A stretch of DNA of 64,000 nt from Costus lasius (Eukaryota; Streptophyta; Magnoliopsida; Zingiberales; Costaceae), in NCBI GenBank assembly GCA_027563935.2, contig CM050449.1, positions 86,962,371 through 87,026,370 on the forward strand. Direction: 5' to 3'. A program made the position numbers and the translations under genes. Every line of letters starts with the position of its first letter. Positions within the stretch are counted from its first letter, which is position 1. This document shows, piece by piece, positions 57,417 through 64,000 of the stretch. Below the pieces are notes generated by a model. The model ran no database searches. It saw only the letters and a list, made by a program, of their open reading frames with translations, and was not told the DNA's origin.

Positions 57417-58817
57417 TGATGACACCAAAATTCATAGTATATTTTGTATCATTTTATTGATCTTTTTGTGTCATATTTATGCCCTTTTGCTTGTTTTTAA
57501 GCCGTATTTGTCAAATATTGTAAAATCTACACCATTTCTTGTTTTGATCATTTTTCAGGTTAAAAGTGCCATATTTTGATGGATTTTGAAAGATTTGAGC
57601 ACACCAATGGATTCCAGACGTCGAGACGAAGCTCCTTGCCAAATTTCATGCCAATCGGAGCAAGTTTGCAAAATTACGGTAGTGCCCAGAAAACTATTAC
57701 GGTACCGTAAGTTCCACCCCAAAAAGCACAGAAAGAAATTACAGCACTACCATAATTTTGGTCCAGAATTTTTTAGTACCATAATTTTGGTGAATTTCAC
57801 ACAGAAACTTTTTGGAACATTACGGCACTACCGTAATTTATTTTACGGTACCGTAATTTTGGGCTGTTTTCCCGATTTTTCCGCCGCAAACTTCAAAAGA
57901 TGATATCTTGAGATTTAAGATACCAAATTGAGATCTGAAAGAAGCTGCAAACTCATCTCAATGAGGATAAGATAAAAGAAAGAAAAGCCCTAATTTTAAG
58001 AAGATTCTAGAGAGTAATCAAGGGAGGTGTCCTTAGGGTTCGGCCTCATGCTGAGAGGCGTAGAGACACCTCAGGCCGAGATTTTTACAAGGAAGCTTCG
58101 TCTAGAGGAGGAGAGGATACCCCAGAAGTTTCATAGTGAAAGGAGATCGATCGGAGGAGAAATCAACAAAAGGGCGGGCGCTGGCACTGTTCACACGTGA
58201 AATTACGAGCTGTAATTTTCATTACATCCCTGTTTTATAACTTTTCCTCTTCCCTTTCAATTTTTGATCATTCTAAACTATGGATTACTGTATTTCTTCT
58301 TCCATGTTAGCTTAGATTTCTTATGGGACATGGGGGTGTAATTCCCTTAATTTCTTAATGACGATTATTTTTGTCATGATAATTTTGTTATGATAATTCT
58401 GCTTATGTGATGACTTTCCTCTAACTCTCCTTAGTTTTATAAATATCAGGATGTTTCAGAGTTTTGCAAAATAAACTGAGAGGTTGATTGTGAAATTTGG
58501 AACTCTAAAAATCATTGAGTTTGGAACTTATTGTAAGAGATTAGGTTTGTTCTTTGAATTCTGATTTTTAGCAATTTAATTGTCATGTTGATTTTCTGAT
58601 TCTTTGGATTGAGTTAATGTGTTAGGTTTGATTTGAAATTGTAAGAGATTAAATTTCTGATCGCCGGAGAACCTTAAGTATAACTTGTGATGAGTTTCAG
58701 GATACACGAGAGTGATCCTTGAGTTTCCACATGAGATGTTTGACTTATAATTCGTATGCACGAGAGTGATTCTTGAGTTCTTTGTTCAATGATTTACTTA
58801 TTTTCAGCATTGGATAG
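57417..58817 (+). repeat. 3' LTR of H (first 1401 bp)
   Basis: Matches 25603 onward. It contains TTACGGTACCGTAA at 57697-57710 and 57843-57856 (array 57673-57856). It is cut by J at GATAG (58813-58817). The remaining about 330 bp lie outside the window. Confidence 0.88.
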
Positions 58818-60512
58818 TGAAGGAACCCTTAACTAAGGGGGAAGAAACCCTAAGCATGCTCATCTATCATGCATAGCGGAAAGAGGGCTTCTAGTCAAGA
58901 TCGGATATGTAACAATATGATCAACTTGAAACTAGAAATCATACCAATGCCATGGACTTGGATCTCGGCTTGGAAGAAGAGATCAAGATAGGTCTCCTCC
59001 AAAGTGTGCCACACACAAGATGAAGTTGGCTCACTCCTTGGGGTCGCTTGTGCTAGCAAGTCACTCAAGGAATCTTCACTTGTCGAATGGAAGGGATGAT
59101 GAACTTCCTTGTTGCCGAGAGTTCCTCTTTGCCCAAGCTCTCCTTCTCGTCGTCAACCACACCTCAACCAATGTCCAAGGCGTTGATGAGAAGAGTTCCA
59201 ACGCATAAGCGTTTTAGGCGTTAAGTGAAACCGGCCCCCTTTAATGACTTTCCATAAATGGAAGCTCATCAAAGCATGCGCTCAAGCCATAACCCAAACG
59301 CATTTGAGCATTGAACCATGCGTTCACAATTGTGAACCGGTTCAAGCTAAACCGTTCGATTCAACTTTGGTTCATGAACCAAACCGAAATGGCTCAAGCC
59401 ATGTGGTCTAGACCATATTGAACCCCAAGGCTCATGATCTAACCATTCATCACCTGATGCCCCTGATCTTTCCGATCTAGCATCATCTCTCTTGATCGAA
59501 GCTTACCGATCTCAAGCCTTAATCAATCAAACATGATCAGACCAGATCTCACTTACAATCAGAGATAAAATCCCTTTAATCTGAACTCAAAGAATCCAGT
59601 CCATTCGATCTGACTCAAGTAAGCCATATCATCAAATTGTGCGACCCTGAGGGTTTCCTCTAAATGTCGGTAACGATAACTTACGTTATCACGATCAGTG
59701 AGGGGTATCTAGCAACACATCACTATCTCCCGATATAAAGGAAAGAGTCTTCCAAGACTACTCCCAAACCAAAGCATAAGTGTGAATCAAATCACAAGGC
59801 ATACATGTGTCCTTTGCCACTGGATGTTCTTATTGGACAAGCATGTCAAGCTTGTAACTCCAATACGATGAGCATGATTAGATCAGATGAACATAGTCAT
59901 CTGGGTATGGCCATACACTTCCTCAATCATCTCATATAGTGGGGGGGGCCCTTAGAACATCACACTCCTTAAACAAGGAGACGGCAATCCTATGTCTATC
60001 ACAAGTGCCCTAACCTGACTCAAGTTCATCATCCAAGATAGTCTATAATCATTATGTTTCAAATGATATTGAACTACCTCAAGACAATGACAATCATCAT
60101 TTAGAAACACAAGTGATCTCAAGTCAGAGGACATGTGCCACTTGTTGCTTACAAGGATCATTCACATTGTGACAAGCAATGGAATATCCCAGTAGGGTCT
60201 GTCCAGTACATCCAATGTACCCATGAGTCTACATCTTATTCCATGCTCGAAGCATCCTATAAGATTAGCACTCATATTAGTCTCTATCATATCAAGGCTG
60301 TCTCATGTTCACCAAGATATCTCGACTAAGGACATATATCCTGTCAGCCTAGCTGAACAGCTTTGAGACATTATTCAGAAGTACACTTATTACAGCAGAC
60401 AAGGTAACAAGCTGAATAATAACCATGCCTTTTATAAACATAAGAGTTTATTACATGATACTATTACAATCCCAAAGGCCTCAAACATTAGCCTTAAGGG
60501 CATACTCCAACA
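58818..60512 (-). repeat. 3' LTR of copia J
   Basis: 1695 bp, TGAAGGAACCC to TACTCCAACA in window orientation. Its left third is the most diverged among the family LTRs here. Confidence 0.92.
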
Positions 60513-60532
60513 ATCTCCCACTTGCACTTAAT

Positions 60533-63500
60533 CTAATGGTTGAGAAATCTCAAACCCATATTATTACAGTGCTTCTCATGCTTCTGCTGCGCCAGAGGCT
60601 TGGTAAGCGGGTCTGCCAGATTGTCATCTGTATGAACCTTGCAAATCTTGATCTCGCCACGATCAATGATCTCCCGGATCAAGTGAAAACGTCTTTGTAT
60701 GTGCTTGGACTTCTGGTGTGACCGCGGTTCCTTTGCTTGTGCTATAGCTCCAGTGTTATCACAGAAGATAACCAAAGGATCTGCACTCGAAGGAACGACA
60801 CCAAGTTCTCTCACGAACTTACGAATCCACACTGCCTCCTTGGATGCTTCCGAGGCTGCAACATACTCGGCTTCTGTTGTGGAATCAGCAACAGTAGACT
60901 GTTTGAAGCTTTTCCACACCACTGCTCCACCATTCAAGCTAAAAACATAGCCTGATTGCGATCGGAAATCATCCTGGTCTGACTGGAACGAAGCGTCAGT
61001 ATATCCCTCTATACTGAGTTCTTCCTGACCACCATATATCAAGAACATATCTTTGGTCCTCCGCAGATATTTTAAAATGTTCTTGACCGCAATCCAGTGC
61101 GCCAAACCTGGATTACTTTGGAATCGACTGGTCACGCTTAACCCGTAAGCGACGTCTGGGCGAGTACACAACATCGCATACATTATGGACCCAATAGCCG
61201 AAGCATAAGGCGTATTGTCCATTTCATCTTTCTCAGTCTGTGTTTGTGGACACTGACTCTTCGAAAGATTCAGACCATGTCTGACTGGAAGATATCCACG
61301 TTTAGAATTCTCTAAATGGAATCTCTCCAGGACCTTATCGATGTAGGTACTCTGGCACAGCCCGAGAAGCCTCTTAGATCTATCCCTGTAGATCTTCACA
61401 CCTAATACATAGGCTGCTTCTCCTAGATCTTTCATCTGAAAACATTTTCCTAACCATGCCTTAACAGCATGCAGTTCAGGAATATCGTTTCCAATGATCA
61501 AGATATCATCGACGTAGAGGATTAGGAATGTAATCACGCTCCCACTAAACCTCTTATATACACACGGGTCATCTTCGTTCTTGATGAAACCAAACTCAGA
61601 GATTGATTCATCAAAACGAATGTTCCAGCTTCTTGATGCTTGTTTCAGTCCATAAATGGACTTCTTTAACTTGCATATTTTATGACGATCTGATGGACTA
61701 GTGAAACCTTCCGGTTGTGTCATATACACATCCTCATCCAGATTTCCATTGAGGAAAGCTGTCTTCACATCCATCTGCCAGATCTCATAATCGTAATATG
61801 CAGCTATCGCGAAAAGAATCCGAATAGACTTAAACATGGCTACTGGTGAGAAAGTTTCATCATAATCTAACCCGTAGATTTGTTTGAAACCTTTCGCAAC
61901 TAGCCTGCCTTTATAGGTAACCACGTTACCATCCATGTCAATCTTCTTCTTGAAGATCCATTTACAGCCTATAGGGATTACTCCCGGAGGCGGATCAACC
62001 AAATCCCAGACATGGTTATCTGACATGGAGTCCATCTCGGCTCGCATAGCTTCAAGCCATCTAGCTGACTCCGGTCCACTGACCGCATCCGCATAAGTTA
62101 GGGGTTCATCATTATCAATGATGTAGACTCCGTCATAGCGCTCAGGCTGTCGACGGATCCTACCCGATCTTCGCGGTTCCCGTGATACCTGAGCCTCAGG
62201 TTGTTCAATAACCTGATCTACTGGCTCAGGCTCATCCAACTGTGCTTGACTACTTTGTCCTTCCTCTGGATTCTCATCCAGCTTTATTTCTCTCCCACTG
62301 GCCTCTTGCAGAAGAAATTCCTTCTCAAGAAATATGGCCGTCCGAGCAACAAAAACCTTGTTCTCCTTGGGATCGAAGAAATAATAACCCTTAGTTTCCT
62401 TAGGGTAACCGACAAAGATGCATTTGTCAGATCTGCTCTCTAGTTTCCCAGAGGCGAGCTTTTTGACATAAGCCTCGCAACCCCAGATCTTGATAAATGT
62501 CAAGCTAGGCTGTTTCCCATACCATAACTCATATGGCGTCTTTGAAACTGCCTTGGATGGCACTCGGTTTAGTACCTTTGCAGCTGTTTCCAGTGCAAAA
62601 CCCCAAAAGGAGTATGGAAGAGTAGCCTGACTCATCATAGAACGAACCATATCAAGTAACGTTCTATTTCTCCTCTCGGACACACCATTCCACTGCGGTG
62701 TTCCTGGCGGAGTGAGCTGTGAGATAATCCCACACTCTTTCAGATAGTCAGTAAACGCATGACTCAGGTATTCACCACCTCGATCAGAACGAAGTGCCTT
62801 GATATTTCGGCCTAACTGATTTTGTACTTCATTTTTGAACTCTTTGAACTTGTCAAAAGATTCATTTTTATGTCTCATTAAATAGACATACCCATACCTA
62901 CTGAAATCATCAGTAAAGGTAATGAAGTACTGATAGCCACCTCTGGCTTGTTTACTAAATGGCCCACACACATCACTGTGTATAAGGTCCAGTAAACCTG
63001 AAGCCCTTTGACCTTTGTGAGGAAAAGGTGACTTCGTCATTTTACCCATCAAACAAGCTTTGCATGTATCAATCTCCTCATAGGAGAAAGATCCCAGCAG
63101 TCCATGATTATGCAACCGCTTAATGCGCTTCTCGTTTATATGGCCTAAACGACTATGCCATAACAAGGTGCTGTCATCAGCATACTTGGCTTTCTTATTA
63201 TCAATGTTTTGTATAGAATTTTCCATGTCCAACATGTATAACCCATTGTTAATTGAACCAGTCGCATACACAATATTATCATAAGTCAAAACACACTTTG
63301 AAATCTTGCATTCAAAGGCAAATCCTTTCCTGACAAGAGCAGGAATAGAGATAATATTCTTGGTAATACTGGGTACAAAGTAACAATTGTTTAATTCTAA
63401 TACAATGCCAGATGGTAAAGTAATGAAATAGTCTCCTACAGCAACAGCAGCAACCCGTGCCCCGTTTCCAACTCGTAGGTCTACCTCATGCTGTCCCACC

Positions 63501-64000
63501 TGCCTTCTTCTCTTGAGTTCCTGCACATTTGAACAAATGTGAACTCCACATGCAGTGTCCAACACCCATGATATAGAAGAAGATGAAACCATGACTTCCG
63601 TCACGTATATACCTGAGCCAGAAGCAATGCTTCCCCTCTTATCTCCTTGGAGCGCTTTACAGTCCTTTTTCCAGTGACCCAGCTGGCCACAGTGGAAACA
63701 CCTGTTATCCTTCGACCGCTTAACCTTCTGTTTCAGGGCCTTACTGTAGTTCTTGACAGGGGCCTTGCCCTTCTTCCCCTTCTTCTTGTTCCTAGAAGGA
63801 ACCATTAAGACAGAGGTTGAAGGCTTACCCTTCAGAGTTTCCTCAGTTGTCAAGAGCATATTCAACAGCTCTGCCGGCGTACAATCGATTTTGTTCATAT
63901 TATAGTTAATGATGAACGCATCGAAAGAAGGCGGAAGAGACTGTAGAATTATGTCTACAGCAAGCTCCTGGTTGATGGTATGCCCCAGTTTATCTAGAGC
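60533..64000 (-). CDS. Copia J gag-pol, partial, open in all visible sequence
   Basis: The frame runs from the right edge (codon boundary at 64000) to the stop at 60533, 1155 codons without interruption. The Met at 63898 is internal, because the frame continues upstream as gag. Visible parts are the gag end, CCHC knuckle (CFHCGQLGHWKKDC), protease DTACG, HHCC/DDE integrase, reverse transcriptase with YVDD, and RNase H with TDAS, STTEAEY and FCDNTG. All catalytic positions expected of the family are present. About 140 N-terminal codons lie outside the window. Confidence 0.94.
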   Translation of the reverse strand, partial: ALDKLGHTINQELAVDIILQSLPPSFDAFIINYNMNKIDCTPAELLNMLLTTEETLKGKPSTSVLMVPSRNKKKGKKGKAPVKNYSKALKQKVKRSKDNRCFHCGQLGHWKKDCKALQGDKRGSIASGSGIYVTEVMVSSSSISWVLDTACGVHICSNVQELKRRRQVGQHEVDLRVGNGARVAAVAVGDYFITLPSGIVLELNNCYFVPSITKNIISIPALVRKGFAFECKISKCVLTYDNIVYATGSINNGLYMLDMENSIQNIDNKKAKYADDSTLLWHSRLGHINEKRIKRLHNHGLLGSFSYEEIDTCKACLMGKMTKSPFPHKGQRASGLLDLIHSDVCGPFSKQARGGYQYFITFTDDFSRYGYVYLMRHKNESFDKFKEFKNEVQNQLGRNIKALRSDRGGEYLSHAFTDYLKECGIISQLTPPGTPQWNGVSERRNRTLLDMVRSMMSQATLPYSFWGFALETAAKVLNRVPSKAVSKTPYELWYGKQPSLTFIKIWGCEAYVKKLASGKLESRSDKCIFVGYPKETKGYYFFDPKENKVFVARTAIFLEKEFLLQEASGREIKLDENPEEGQSSQAQLDEPEPVDQVIEQPEAQVSREPRRSGRIRRQPERYDGVYIIDNDEPLTYADAVSGPESARWLEAMRAEMDSMSDNHVWDLVDPPPGVIPIGCKWIFKKKIDMDGNVVTYKGRLVAKGFKQIYGLDYDETFSPVAMFKSIRILFAIAAYYDYEIWQMDVKTAFLNGNLDEDVYMTQPEGFTSPSDRHKICKLKKSIYGLKQASRSWNIRFDESISEFGFIKNEDDPCVYKRFSGSVITFLILYVDDILIIGNDIPELHAVKAWLGKCFQMKDLGEAAYVLGVKIYRDRSKRLLGLCQSTYIDKVLERFHLENSKRGYLPVRHGLNLSKSQCPQTQTEKDEMDNTPYASAIGSIMYAMLCTRPDVAYGLSVTSRFQSNPGLAHWIAVKNILKYLRRTKDMFLIYGGQEELSIEGYTDASFQSDQDDFRSQSGYVFSLNGGAVVWKSFKQSTVADSTTEAEYVAASEASKEAVWIRKFVRELGVVPSSADPLVIFCDNTGAIAQAKEPRSHQKSKHIQRRFHLIREIIDRGEIKICKVHTDDNLADPLTKPLAQQKHEKHCNNMGLRFLNH

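Larger units (their letters stand above)
25603..58817 (+). mobile_element. Element H: non-autonomous Athila-like LTR retrotransposon, carrying I, E, K and J
   Basis: The 5' LTR is 25603-27343 and the 3' LTR begins at 57417. It is interrupted by J at 58818, and its end lies beyond the window, so the outer TSD cannot be checked (left five bases GGTGT). Internal pieces of H are 27344-30130, 37409-37532, 46640-47576 and 56887-57416, about 4.4 kb in all. Each joint is supported by a TSD of the nested element and by collinearity with element I. H codes only for a small zinc-knuckle protein and has no protease, reverse transcriptase or integrase. The LTR pair differs at roughly 7% in the first 150 bp compared by eye, so H is clearly older than the copia insertions. 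Confidence 0.85.
58818..64000 (-). mobile_element. Copia element J, partial (open at the right edge)
   Basis: Minus orientation; the 3' LTR, polypurine tract and most of gag-pol are visible. Left target bases are GATAG; the partner lies outside. It belongs to the same family as A, B, C and E but has a distinct LTR terminus (TGAAGGAACCC). Confidence 0.93.

Overview
This window looks like repeat-rich nuclear DNA from a flowering plant. Everything I can assign is an LTR retrotransposon or the remains of one. I see no host gene, tRNA, rRNA or bacterial-type feature. Two groups dominate. The first is a Ty1/copia family with LTRs of about 1.7 kb, TGTT...CA-type ends, a tRNA-iMet-type primer site, a leader of about 1.8 kb and a single gag-pol frame of about 1294 codons, resembling the Angela/BARE part of the Tork group. 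The second is a set of Ty3/gypsy Athila/Tat-type elements with tRNA-Asp-like primer sites. The species cannot be named from the sequence.

The window is a nest of insertions, most of them fixed by target-site duplications (TSDs). Left block: copia A (+) enters from the left edge and ends with its 3' LTR (1126-2826). Then come a gypsy protease scrap and the first half of a decayed copia pol gene X (3156-3628). Copia B (-, 3629-21815) is inserted in X. Copia C (-, 11811-20914, TSD GATCT) is inserted in the right LTR of B. X resumes at 21822-22924. Next is an inverted LTR fragment G (22925-25602), which holds a solo LTR F (23216-25449, TSD TGGAT).

Right block: from 25603 to the window end everything lies inside one non-autonomous Athila-like element H (+). 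Four elements are inserted in H: I (+, 30131-37403, a relative of H), copia E (+, 37533-46634, TSD GCTAT), Athila K (-, 47577-56881, TSD CTTGG) and copia J (-, 58818 to beyond the window, within the 3' LTR of H).

Coding state: C has an uninterrupted 1294-codon gag-pol, and J is open as far as it can be seen. E has nearly identical LTRs but two TAG stops and a changed reverse-transcriptase active site. B has three stops. K has lost reverse transcriptase, RNase H and most of integrase; it keeps broken gag, protease and a 3' Athila-type ORF. H and I encode only a small CCHC zinc-knuckle protein with an acidic tail, so they must borrow enzymes from other elements.

The most interesting signal is noncoding. 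H, I and K share a series of cis elements: an 18-nt hairpin about 40 bp after the last pol/gag ORF, a doubled hairpin-like module 0.3-0.4 kb before the 3' LTR, and another 18-nt hairpin about 20 bp before the LTR. They also carry arrays of near-perfect palindromes in two equivalent places (the LTR and the post-ORF spacer). H/I use TTACGGTACCGTAA-type palindromes, whereas K uses an unrelated GTGAACCCC/GGGGTTCAC type. The copia elements have their own conserved leader structures: Pol III-like A and B boxes, and twin stems that differ by one compensated base pair.
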